Assembly (NCBI RefSeq): GCF_000482325.1
Contig: NZ_KI535296.1
Location: 200,854-264,853, forward strand
Direction: 5' to 3'
Source of the DNA: Bacillus sp. UNC438CL73TsuS30
Lineage (GTDB): Bacteria > Bacillota > Bacilli > Bacillales > Cytobacillaceae
Length of the DNA stretch: 64,000 bases
Part shown: positions 46,913-55,562 of the stretch, piece after piece
How the letters are laid out: each line of letters starts with the position of its first letter
Position numbering within the stretch: position 1 is the first letter of the stretch
Notes under the pieces: generated by a model
The model's database searches: none
The model's input: the letters and a program-made list of their open reading frames with translations, nothing else
What the model was told of the DNA's origin: nothing
Position numbers and translations under genes: made by a program

Positions 46913-49408
46913 ATGAAAGAATTCGGGAAAATCGTTCTTTTATCGACAAGTTTGGTTTTTAGCGGGGCAATAACTCCTTTATCTCCATATAGTTTAGATA
47001 AGGCTGAAGCAGCAAGCACCTTAAAGCTTGCCAATATTAGCTTTCAAACGACTGCAAATGTAAACCTAAGGACGGGCCCAAGTACCAAAAATAAAGTTGT
47101 TATAACAATTCCAAAGGCGAAAACAATCACTGCTTTTGAACAAACAGGAAATTGGTTTAAGGTTTCCTATCGGTATAGTTCTAAGGGAAAAACAATTACG
47201 AAAACGGGCTGGGTAAGCGGCTCCTATATCAAGAAAATCACTTCGGCTGTGCCAAAAATCAATACAGTCAAGTTTAAACAAACAACATATCAAACGACAG
47301 CTAGTCTCAATCTTCGTTCCGGAGCAGGAACGAAATATAAAGTTTTACAATCCATTTCTAAAGGAAAAACAATCACAAGTACTGAGAGGACAGGAACGTG
47401 GTATAAGGTTGTTTATACATATATCAATAATGGGAAGTCCGTAAAAGCGACAGGCTGGGTAAGCGGAACATACTTAAAGGAATATTACAAAACTTCCAGC
47501 CTCACGGGTGCTTACTACTTTACAAATAAGTTGGTCAGTCTTTATCCAAGTGCTGACACGAAGAAAAAAGCAGTATATAGTCTAGCCTCAGGGAATGGCT
47601 TTTTCATCACCAGTAAGGTTGTAAACAGTTTGAGCGAAACATGGTATAAGGTCTCCTATAGTGGAAAAACGCTATACCTTAATAGCAAAGATGTTACGAA
47701 AGCCACGGTTCAGTCTTTTACGGCGGCAAATTATCAAGCAAATAAAGATACCAATCTTTTCACTTCAGTTGGCAAGGCTTTTTCAAAAGCAGGGCAAATA
47801 CCAAAAGGGACGATTATTTCCACAAGTAAAAAAGTGGGAGATTGGTATGTAATAAAATATAACGGGAAGTCCGGCTATGCTGATTCGAAGGATTTTACTA
47901 AATACAGCCTGCCCACTGAGGAAAAGCTAAATGAAGCGGATGATTACCTTGCGATTACAGATGGGGTATTAAGAGTCGGTCCCGATGACTCCTCTAATCT
48001 ATTGTCGACGATTCCAAAAGGGACTAAGCTTTCTCCAAGCGCAAAAACATCCAATGGCTGGTTTAAGGTTACGTATAACGGGATGACAGGTTATATCAAT
48101 GAAGGCTCTATCCAAAAGGCCGAGGATCTTCCTCCTGTAAAAGAAGATTCAAGCGAGGTCCCAATTGCCAAGGCAACCTATGTTGTTTTGGCAGAGCTAA
48201 ATCTTCGGGAGTCCAATGATACGGCGTCTAAAAGTCTTGACGTTATTCCGAAAGGAACAATTGTAACTCCGATAAGCCTTACTTCTGATGGATGGTATAA
48301 GGTTTCCTATGATGGAAAAACAGGATATGTATTTGGCAAATATCTTCAACAAGTGATTACAGGAGATCCAATGGGAAATCGGAACAGCTATCAATTCATT
48401 GATTTAAGGACGCAATCCTCGGTAACCCCAAGTCAAATTGACAACTATATTGCCAGTTATGAAAAAACAAGCGGAAAGACAAGCATCCTTCATGGAAAAG
48501 GAAACGTGTTTATTGAGACTGGTAAAGAATATGGGGTAAATGCTTTATACTTGGCTGCCCATGCGATTCATGAGAGTGCGTTTGGAACCTCAGCCATTTC
48601 AATTGCAAAAAATAATCTGTTTGGCTTTGGTGCCTATGATGCAGCACCATTTATGTCCGCTTACCGGTTTACAAGCGTTGATTTATGTATTGACTATATT
48701 GCCCGTGAGATCAAAGCTACCTATTTGAATCCATCCAATTGGAAATATAATGGTGCCTATCTTGGTTTTAGTACGAAAACCTTATCAAACACAAGAATTG
48801 ATGAGGCCAGTGAAGGTATGAACTTTTACTATGCCAGTGATCCAAACTGGGGCAAAGCGATTGCTCAGCATATGGAGAATATTCTCCAGTATGATAAAAC
48901 TTTTTATGTAAAAGCAAGCAAAGATACAACGATCCCAACAAGACCGTCCATCCCTGCGGGCAGTGACGTTTTTCCTAGCAATATCCTGGCCATTGCCCAG
49001 AGTAATCTTGTTCTTGATAGTAAAAAAGGAATGAATGATGCGGTTAAAACCATCAGTAAAGGCACATTGTTCTACGTATTGGAAAAAACAAATGACTTCT
49101 GGTTAAGAGTAAAGGTTGATGGCAAAGAGTATTGGACAGATGATATAAAATTTAGTTCCTATGCAAGCTATCTATCTGTGCAAAATCTAGGCAGAGTGAC
49201 AACAGCAAAACTAAATGTTCGTCCTGCTGCGACAACGAACAATACGCCAATCGCGACCTTATCTTTGAACGATCTAGTTCAAATTGTTTTGAAAAAAGAT
49301 GGGACTTTAACGATGGACTCAACTAAAGGCTGGTACCAGATAGTATTGGCAAATGGAACCACTGGATGGGTTAGTGCAGGCTACGTCTATACAAAGGATT
49401 TTAAATAG
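46913..49408 (+). CDS. Secreted SH3-domain N-acetylglucosaminidase (autolysin), copy 1
   Basis: 831 residues from the ATG at 46913, seven bases after AGGGGTG; the frame is open further upstream without a ribosome site. Signal peptide ends near KAEAAS (residue 35). At least five bacterial SH3 repeats (LNLRxGxGTKYKV ... GWVSGSYLK) fill the first 475 residues. The glucosaminidase domain follows (about 500-680), with catalytic Glu554 in AHAIHESAFGTS, the NNLFGFGAYDAAPF segment and WGKAIAQHMENI. Two more SH3-like parts end the protein. It cleaves GlcNAc-MurNAc bonds in peptidoglycan, with the SH3 domains holding it to the wall. A paralogue follows 62 bp later. A TTGTAGAAAA sequence (46840) lies upstream. 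Confidence 0.88.
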   Translation: MKEFGKIVLLSTSLVFSGAITPLSPYSLDKAEAASTLKLANISFQTTANVNLRTGPSTKNKVVITIPKAKTITAFEQTGNWFKVSYRYSSKGKTITKTGWVSGSYIKKITSAVPKINTVKFKQTTYQTTASLNLRSGAGTKYKVLQSISKGKTITSTERTGTWYKVVYTYINNGKSVKATGWVSGTYLKEYYKTSSLTGAYYFTNKLVSLYPSADTKKKAVYSLASGNGFFITSKVVNSLSETWYKVSYSGKTLYLNSKDVTKATVQSFTAANYQANKDTNLFTSVGKAFSKAGQIPKGTIISTSKKVGDWYVIKYNGKSGYADSKDFTKYSLPTEEKLNEADDYLAITDGVLRVGPDDSSNLLSTIPKGTKLSPSAKTSNGWFKVTYNGMTGYINEGSIQKAEDLPPVKEDSSEVPIAKATYVVLAELNLRESNDTASKSLDVIPKGTIVTPISLTSDGWYKVSYDGKTGYVFGKYLQQVITGDPMGNRNSYQFIDLRTQSSVTPSQIDNYIASYEKTSGKTSILHGKGNVFIETGKEYGVNALYLAAHAIHESAFGTSAISIAKNNLFGFGAYDAAPFMSAYRFTSVDLCIDYIAREIKATYLNPSNWKYNGAYLGFSTKTLSNTRIDEASEGMNFYYASDPNWGKAIAQHMENILQYDKTFYVKASKDTTIPTRPSIPAGSDVFPSNILAIAQSNLVLDSKKGMNDAVKTISKGTLFYVLEKTNDFWLRVKVDGKEYWTDDIKFSSYASYLSVQNLGRVTTAKLNVRPAATTNNTPIATLSLNDLVQIVLKKDGTLTMDSTKGWYQIVLANGTTGWVSAGYVYTKDFK

Positions 49409-49470
49409 AATCATAGTTACGTAGATGATATAAAAAAGAATTATAGAAAAGTAATGAGGAAGTGTAGTAA

Positions 49471-51690
49471 ATGAAAAATATGGGGAAAGCGATTATTTTA
49501 TCAACGGGGCTGTTATTAGGGGGTGAAGTATTTGCCCCAGTAGCACCGATCGGTATGGGACATGCTGAAGCTGCAAGCCTTGTCCATTTCAAAACATCAA
49601 CCTATCAAACGACTGCTAATTTAAAAATGCGGTCTGGTGCAGGAACCAAGTATAAAACGATTATAACCATTCCAAAAGGAAAAATGGTTCTATCATCTCA
49701 AAAATTAGGGAACTGGTATAAAGTAAGCTACACATACAAATCCAAGGGTAAGACGGTTACGAAAACAGGTTGGTCAAGCGGGTCATATTTAAAGAAAAAA
49801 ACTGTCAGCTTAGCAAAGACCTCTGTTCCTAAGACTGTTAAATTTACAAAAACAACCTTCTATACATCTGCCAATGTAAATATGCGCACTGGTGCTAGTA
49901 CGAGCAAAAAGCTGATCATGACCCTTAAAAAAGGAAAAACTGTAACATCAAATGAGAAAAGTGGCAAGTGGTATAAAGTATCCTATGCTTATGGGAAGCA
50001 TGTGACCAAGTCTGGTTGGGTAAGTGGAAGCTATTTAAAGGAATACTATCGTTATACAAAAACAAGCGGAACATATTACTTTACGAATAAAACAACGAAG
50101 CTTTATTCCCATGCAGATAAAAAGAACAAGTATATGTATATCATTCCTGCTTATAACGGTTTTTATTCGTCGCAAAAAGTGGTCAATAGTATTGGACAAA
50201 CTTGGTACCGTGTTTCGTATAATGGCAAGAATCTTTATGTCTATAGTGGTGATGTGAGTAAATCATCCACCAAGACCTTTGCGAAAAAGAATTACCAGGT
50301 GAAGACAAGTACATATGTTTATTCATCTTATGGAAGTGCTTATAAACATCTTGTCAGTCTTCCAAAAGGAGCTATGATCTCTACCATGCAAAGTGTTGGT
50401 TCTTGGTATGCTGTAACCTATAAGGGGAAAAAGGGTTATGTTCCTGCCTCAGCTGTGCAAACACCACCAAAGGTAAATAACAGTATTAAAGAGGAAAATG
50501 TAACCGAGGCTGCAAAAACTTATTTGGTAACAGCTGATTTAAATTTACGAAAATCAGAGAATTCATCATCTGATCGGCTTTCAGTAATTCCAAATGGTTC
50601 AACGGTACAATCCACAACGAAAACAGGGTCCGAATGGTACAATGTAACGTATAAAGGGAATACGGGCTATGTGTACGGCTCTTACCTAAAGGAATATACG
50701 CAAAATGCGGATTACCGGTTTATTGATTTACGCTCCAAATCTTCTGTAACAGCAGGGCAAATTAATAATTACATCGCTGCTAATGTCAATGGAAGACCTA
50801 GTGTGCTTTTAGGTAAAGGGCAGGCTTTTATTGACGCTGGGAATAAATATGGTGTAAATGCTCTTTATTTAGCCGCACATGCGATCCACGAAAGTGCATT
50901 CGGGACATCAAGCATTTCCTTAGGTAAAAATAATTTATTTGGTTATGGTGCCTATGATGCTGCACCGTTCTTTGGCGCATATCGTTTTTCTTCCGTCGAG
51001 GCCTGCATCAATTATGTTGCCCAAAAAATGAAAGCTGATTATTTAAATCCTAATGGAACGCATTTTGAAGGGGCCTTCCTAGGATTTAGAACGAATGATA
51101 AAAACGGAACACGGATTACAAGCAAAAGTATTGGGATGAACTACTGGTATGCAAGCGACCCAAACTGGGGGAATGGAATTGCACGCCATATGAATAACAT
51201 ATTGGCCTTTGATAAGAGCTATTATAGCAAAGCTGCTATCAATACCTCTGTTCCTGCAACTCCTGGAATTCCAGTCGGAAGCGATAAATTGCCTGCTAAT
51301 ATTCAAGTGGTTGCAAAAAAGGATTTATCTAGTGTGGTTAAAAAGGGAACCAACTTTATCATGCTTGAAAAAACAAATGATTTTTGGGTAAAAGTTCTTG
51401 TAGAGGGCAAGCAATATTGGGTTGATAATATTCGTTTTTCCGTCTATAAGGATTATATTTCTGTATTAAATTTAGGTCGAGTTACCATATCTACATTGAA
51501 TGTGCGCAAAGAGCCAGGAAAAGAAATCATCGGTTATTTGCATTTAAATAATTATGTAGAATTGGAATTGGATAAAGATAAGAAAGTTATTTCGGAGACG
51601 AAAGATGATATCAAGTGGTACAAAGTCAAATTATCGAATGGAAAAATCGGCTGGGCAAGTTCAGCCTATATTGCAAGAGAACTTAAATAA
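49471..51690 (+). CDS. Secreted SH3-domain N-acetylglucosaminidase (autolysin), copy 2
   Basis: 739 residues, paralogue of the gene before it and about 90 residues shorter because one SH3 repeat is absent. Signal peptide ends near GHAEAAS (residue 36). SH3 repeats (MRSGAGTKYKT, MRTGASTSKK, LRKSENSSSD), glucosaminidase domain with Glu474 in AHAIHESAFGTS and NNLFGYGAYDAAPF, and C-terminal SH3-like segments. ATG after GAGGAAG. The 62-bp gap contains no terminator, so both genes are probably on one transcript that ends at 51735. Setting beside the teichoic acid genes fits autolysins whose activity is steered by wall teichoic acid; this is inference. Confidence 0.88.
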   Translation: MKNMGKAIILSTGLLLGGEVFAPVAPIGMGHAEAASLVHFKTSTYQTTANLKMRSGAGTKYKTIITIPKGKMVLSSQKLGNWYKVSYTYKSKGKTVTKTGWSSGSYLKKKTVSLAKTSVPKTVKFTKTTFYTSANVNMRTGASTSKKLIMTLKKGKTVTSNEKSGKWYKVSYAYGKHVTKSGWVSGSYLKEYYRYTKTSGTYYFTNKTTKLYSHADKKNKYMYIIPAYNGFYSSQKVVNSIGQTWYRVSYNGKNLYVYSGDVSKSSTKTFAKKNYQVKTSTYVYSSYGSAYKHLVSLPKGAMISTMQSVGSWYAVTYKGKKGYVPASAVQTPPKVNNSIKEENVTEAAKTYLVTADLNLRKSENSSSDRLSVIPNGSTVQSTTKTGSEWYNVTYKGNTGYVYGSYLKEYTQNADYRFIDLRSKSSVTAGQINNYIAANVNGRPSVLLGKGQAFIDAGNKYGVNALYLAAHAIHESAFGTSSISLGKNNLFGYGAYDAAPFFGAYRFSSVEACINYVAQKMKADYLNPNGTHFEGAFLGFRTNDKNGTRITSKSIGMNYWYASDPNWGNGIARHMNNILAFDKSYYSKAAINTSVPATPGIPVGSDKLPANIQVVAKKDLSSVVKKGTNFIMLEKTNDFWVKVLVEGKQYWVDNIRFSVYKDYISVLNLGRVTISTLNVRKEPGKEIIGYLHLNNYVELELDKDKKVISETKDDIKWYKVKLSNGKIGWASSAYIARELK

Positions 51691-51697
51691 TCAAAAT

Positions 51698-51735
51698 GCT
51701 GACATGCATCATATATTGATGTGGTCAGCTTTTTT
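51698..51735 (+). terminator. Rho-independent terminator
   Basis: GCTGAC ... CATCA pairs with TGATG ... GTCAGC around TATAT, followed by TTTTTT. Confidence 0.85.
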
Positions 51736-51944
51736 AATGTGTGATCACAAACCCTAATCCAATTCTGGTATTTTGATGGAAACATCACGAATATGCATTG
51801 AAATTTAAGATTGATAGTCTTATAATGAGTTGGTAAGTTAATTTTATGTAAATTTAAGTTGTTTTTTTTGTAAATAATTGACGACTTTTGATAGATGACA
51901 AACATTGAAACTAATTCTTTCTAATTATAAGGAGGAAATAATAT

Positions 51945-52343
51945 ATGAAAAAAGTACTAACATACGGAACATTTGATTTACTACACTTTGGACATATCAA
52001 TTTACTTAGCCGTGCAAAAGATTTAGGTGACCATTTAATTGTTGGTCTTTCTACGGATGAATTCAACAAAGGGAAAAACAAACAAGCTTATCACAGCTTT
52101 GAAAATAGAAAATTAATCTTAGAATCGATTCGTTTTGTTGATGAAGTGATTCCTGAGAACACTTGGGATCAGAAAATCCAGGATGTAATCAAGCATGATG
52201 TTGATATCTTCGTTATGGGCGACGATTGGAAAGGCAAATTCGATTTCCTTAAAGACTATTGTGAAGTAATATACTTACCAAGAACAATTGGGATTTCGAC
52301 ATCTCAAATAAAAAACGACTTAGGAATGGTGACAAATGGTTAG
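51945..52343 (+). CDS. tagD: Glycerol-3-phosphate cytidylyltransferase
   Basis: 132 residues, the family's normal length, with a strong AAGGAGG site. Cytidylyltransferase signature HFGH (residues 14-17), RTIGISTS (113-120) and FVMGDDW. It makes CDP-glycerol, the donor for TagB and for all the glycerophosphotransferases in this window. It overlaps the next gene by eight bases (ATGGTTAG), so tagD and tagB are translationally coupled. The 250-bp region before it is very AT-rich and is the likely promoter. Confidence 0.95.
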   Translation: MKKVLTYGTFDLLHFGHINLLSRAKDLGDHLIVGLSTDEFNKGKNKQAYHSFENRKLILESIRFVDEVIPENTWDQKIQDVIKHDVDIFVMGDDWKGKFDFLKDYCEVIYLPRTIGISTSQIKNDLGMVTNG

Positions 52344-53535
52344 GGAACTAGCCATTTCTTTGTATCTGTTTGTCTTTAAGTGTGTGTTTTCTGTTTTCAA
52401 TTTAATGCCGCTTAAAGACAAAACTACCTTTGTCATCAGCTTTGGTGATAACAGCCAATATGTCTTTGAGGAAATGCGCCGCCAAAACGTCCAAAATGAA
52501 GTGGTTTTCCTATGCAAAGGTAAAAGTATCGCCATTTTTAAGGACTATAAGGATGTTACCTGTGTTCCATTTGAAACCAACAACCTTATGAATTGGTTAA
52601 AGTCTATTTATCATTTAGCGACATCCCGACATATTTTTATAGATAACTATTTTGGTTTTCTTGCCAGTGTTACATTCAAGCAAGAGGTTACTTGCGTTCA
52701 GCTATGGCATGCCTCTGGTGCGATTAAAAAATTTGGCCTTGAGGATGGGTCCGTTAAAAACAGAAGTGAACGAGCAAAACAACGTTTTTTACAAGTCTAC
52801 CAACAATTTGATAAAGTCGTTGTCGGTTCAGATGTTATGGCAGCTACTTTTATGAAATCCTTTAATCTAAAAAAAGAAAACATTTTAACAACAGGGGTTC
52901 CAAGGACGGATTTCTTTTTTAACGAAAAGGAGAAACAAAAAGCGATTCAAAAGCTGACTCGCACGCATCGTGTCTTAAAAGATAAAAAAGTAATTCTTTA
53001 TGCACCAACCTATCGTGACCATGAGCTGGAGAATTTCTCACTTCAGCTAAACGTAGAAAAAATGAGCAAAGAACTTGGAAATGAGTACATTTTAGCTTTG
53101 CGTTTACATCCAGCAATTAAAAACTCGGTTGATTTCTCTAAATTACACTCGGATTTTGTCGTTGATTTCTCCTCCAGTCAGTATGATATCAATGAGTTAC
53201 TTGCGGTGGCTGATTATTTGATTACAGACTATTCTTCCATTCCATTTGAATTTTCCTTATTACGAAAACCCATTATCTTTTTCGCTTACGATTTAGAAGA
53301 ATACAAAAAGGACCGCGGTGTTTTAAATGGCTTCGAAGAAAATCTTCCTGGTCCGATTGTGAAAGATACTGACTCAATTATTGATTTGGTTCAAAATAAT
53401 CGCTTTGATCAAAAAGTTGTTGATCATTATGCTGAAAAGTGGAACAAATTCTCCAATGGCCGTTCAAGCCAAAATTTGGTTCATTATTTATTTGGTGAAA
53501 AAGGTGTGCAAATCCAACAACGAAGAGCACAATAA
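52336..53535 (+). CDS. tagB: Teichoic acid glycerol-phosphate primase, TagB/TarB-like
   Basis: 399 residues, start overlapping tagD. N-terminal hydrophobic helix (about 6-24) for membrane contact and the transferase domain with QLWHASGAIKKFGLED near residue 123, GVPRTDFFFN, YAPTYRDHEL, LRLHPAIKN and ITDYSSIPFEF. The HASGAIKKFGLEDGS form is typical of TagB/TarB, which adds the first glycerol phosphate to the ManNAc-GlcNAc-lipid linkage unit made by TagO and TagA. The tight coupling to its CDP-glycerol-producing partner supports that role. Confidence 0.88.
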   Translation: MVRELAISLYLFVFKCVFSVFNLMPLKDKTTFVISFGDNSQYVFEEMRRQNVQNEVVFLCKGKSIAIFKDYKDVTCVPFETNNLMNWLKSIYHLATSRHIFIDNYFGFLASVTFKQEVTCVQLWHASGAIKKFGLEDGSVKNRSERAKQRFLQVYQQFDKVVVGSDVMAATFMKSFNLKKENILTTGVPRTDFFFNEKEKQKAIQKLTRTHRVLKDKKVILYAPTYRDHELENFSLQLNVEKMSKELGNEYILALRLHPAIKNSVDFSKLHSDFVVDFSSSQYDINELLAVADYLITDYSSIPFEFSLLRKPIIFFAYDLEEYKKDRGVLNGFEENLPGPIVKDTDSIIDLVQNNRFDQKVVDHYAEKWNKFSNGRSSQNLVHYLFGEKGVQIQQRRAQ

Positions 53536-53583
53536 TATTGATACCAGCTTCGGGTAGATTTATTGCTCGGAGCTTTATGTTTT

Positions 53584-53720
53584 TATCCCGCATTAACGGG
53601 CAGTAAGACCCCTAATTTATCAATTTAAGGGTACAATAAGGTAAGATTAGTCAACTGCTCGTAAATGCCCGATTGATTCAACTAACAATCAGTGGGGATG
53701 AAAAAATTCCCCACTGATTG
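53584..53720. repeat. Structured intergenic element, possible dispersed repeat
   Basis: Between tagB and tagG lies a run of hairpins: CCCG/CGGG around CATTAA (from 53588), a CGGGC copy that could pair with GCCCG at 53667-53671, and a perfect 13-bp stem (CAATCAGTGGGGA at 53686-53698 with TCCCCACTGATTG at 53708-53720). It does not end in a strong T-run. Composition and fold suggest a small mobile or dispersed repeat rather than a plain terminator, though the last stem could stop transcription after tagB. Confidence 0.45.
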
Positions 53721-53802
53721 AGTTTCATTTTATAATGCCCATTTGGGGAAATTAATGTATAATGAACAAGGTTATTATTGTTTAAAAGGAAGGACAATTT
53801 TG

Positions 53803-54633
53803 ATGAAGTCAATGATTACAATAATAAAGGAGCAAATAAGTTCCTTTTATCTGATTTTGAGACTATCTGCATTTGAAATGAAAAGCGCCAATACGAATAA
53901 CTATCTTGGTCGGCTGTGGGAGGTACTAAATCCAACCATTCAGCTTGCAATTTATTGGGTCGTTTTTGGTGTAGGGGTACGCCAAGGACAACAGGTTAAA
54001 ATGGATAATGGCGAACTCGTTCCTTTTTTTATTTGGTTAGTAACGGGGATGATTGTTTGGTTCTTTATTAACCCAGCGATTTCAGCTTCATCGAGGTCGA
54101 TCTATTCTAGAATCCAGCTTATTTCAAAAATGAGCTTTCCAATGAGCGCGATTCCCTCTTTTGTTATTATGGCAAATTTTTATACTCATTTAATGCTAGT
54201 TGCTGTTGTTACGATTTTTCTACAGTTTACAAAATTTAAATTGTCGCTGTATTTTCTTCAACTTCCTTATTTTATGATTGCGACACTGGTGTTTTTACTG
54301 GCACTAGGATTAATCACCTCGACACTTTCGACGATTGTAAGGGACGTTCAGCAAGTTGTTCAATCCGTTTTAAAAATGCTGCTTTATTTAACACCTTTAT
54401 TGTGGCATACGGACCATTTAATCATTAAAGGCGTCGACTATGCCTTTTTATTAAAATTAAATCCCTTGTATTATATTGTGGAAGGGTACAGGGCTTCATT
54501 AATTGGAACGGCTTGGTATCCGGTGGAATATCCGCAATATACCTTATATTTTTGGATCATTACGCTTGTTTTGTTCCTAATAGGTTCTGTTCTACACCTG
54601 AAATTCAGAAACCGCTTTGTTGATTACTTGTAA
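53803..54633 (+). CDS. tagG: Teichoic acid ABC exporter, permease
   Basis: 276 residues from the ATG at 53803, nine bases after AAAAGGAAGGA; the longer frame from 53743 has no ribosome site. Six membrane segments and the ABC-2 permease pattern (NNYLGRLWEVLNPTIQ near the N-terminus, then LKLNPLYYIVEGYR). With TagH it moves lipid-linked teichoic acid across the membrane. The gene begins 17 bases before tagH, so they form an operon. A TATAAT sits at 53758. Confidence 0.93.
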   Translation: MKSMITIIKEQISSFYLILRLSAFEMKSANTNNYLGRLWEVLNPTIQLAIYWVVFGVGVRQGQQVKMDNGELVPFFIWLVTGMIVWFFINPAISASSRSIYSRIQLISKMSFPMSAIPSFVIMANFYTHLMLVAVVTIFLQFTKFKLSLYFLQLPYFMIATLVFLLALGLITSTLSTIVRDVQQVVQSVLKMLLYLTPLLWHTDHLIIKGVDYAFLLKLNPLYYIVEGYRASLIGTAWYPVEYPQYTLYFWIITLVLFLIGSVLHLKFRNRFVDYL

Positions 54634-54650
54634 TATTGGGGTGACTCTAC

Positions 54651-55451
54651 ATGACAGAAACGGTAATTGTCAAAAATGTTTTTAAAAAATATAAAATGCA
54701 TAAATCACCAAAGGAAAAACTGCTGGATGTAATTTTACCAGGAGGCTACGGTGAAGATTTTTATGCACTTCAAGATATCTCTTTTAGAGCCAATCAAGGT
54801 GATGTAATTGGTTTGGTTGGGGTGAACGGTTCTGGGAAATCAACCCTTTCGAATATCATTGCCGGCGTTATCCCGCCTACTACAGGAACAGTGCAATCGC
54901 ACGGTACTACTTCAATTATTGCGATTTCCTCAGGGTTGGATAACCAATTAACTGGAAGAGAAAACATTGAATTAAAATGTTTAATGCTTGGCTTTAAAAA
55001 GAAAGAAATTTTAGAACTTGAGCCTCAAATCATTGAATTTGCGGACCTTGGGAAATTTATTGATCAGCCGGTAAAAAAATATTCAAGCGGAATGAAATCA
55101 CGTCTCGGTTTCGCTATTTCTGTTACCGTTGACCCCGATATTCTCATTGTCGATGAGGCATTGTCCGTAGGGGATCAGGCCTTCGCGGAAAAATCAAAGA
55201 ACAAAATGTTTGAATTTAAGGAGAAAGGCAAAACGATTTTCTTTGTCAGCCACTCAATGAAACAAATAAAGGAATTTTGTAATAAAGCCATTTGGCTAGA
55301 GTACGGGGAAATTAAGGAATATGGTACGGTAACAGAGGTTATAGCCAATTACGAAAAGTTCCTAAAAAAATATAAAGCGATGACCAATGAAGAACAAAAG
55401 AAATTCCGCGAAGAAGTAATGCGAAAACAAAGCGGCTTGGCAACAGTATAA
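54651..55451 (+). CDS. tagH: Teichoic acid ABC exporter, ATPase
   Basis: 266 residues. Walker A GVNGSGKST (57-65), signature SSGMKS (145-150), Walker B ILIVDEA (164-170) and switch His in FVSHSMKQ. It powers export through TagG. The length is like TarH of Staphylococcus aureus (264) and much shorter than B. subtilis TagH (527), which has an extra C-terminal region with SH3-like part. Transport recognition of polymer must therefore rest on the core domains. Terminator follows. Confidence 0.93.
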   Translation: MTETVIVKNVFKKYKMHKSPKEKLLDVILPGGYGEDFYALQDISFRANQGDVIGLVGVNGSGKSTLSNIIAGVIPPTTGTVQSHGTTSIIAISSGLDNQLTGRENIELKCLMLGFKKKEILELEPQIIEFADLGKFIDQPVKKYSSGMKSRLGFAISVTVDPDILIVDEALSVGDQAFAEKSKNKMFEFKEKGKTIFFVSHSMKQIKEFCNKAIWLEYGEIKEYGTVTEVIANYEKFLKKYKAMTNEEQKKFREEVMRKQSGLATV

Positions 55452-55463
55452 AATATATTTCAT

Positions 55464-55511
55464 AAAGCCTAAAATGGTTAGCTGGGATTAGCTTCCGTTT
55501 TAGGTTTTTTC
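55464..55511 (+). terminator. Rho-independent terminator after tagH
   Basis: AAGCCTAAAA and TTTTAGGTTT form the stem, with a long internal loop, followed by a T-rich run. Confidence 0.75.
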
Positions 55512-55562
55512 TTTTTCTAAATGTAAATATTAAAAGTAATACTTCTTAGCAAAGGGGGGCGA

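Noticed and set aside
51848..51875. WalR-like box (TGTWAH-N5-TGTWAH) upstream of tagD
   Set aside because: The TGTAAA-like hexamers are not spaced by five bases; the region is simply T-rich.
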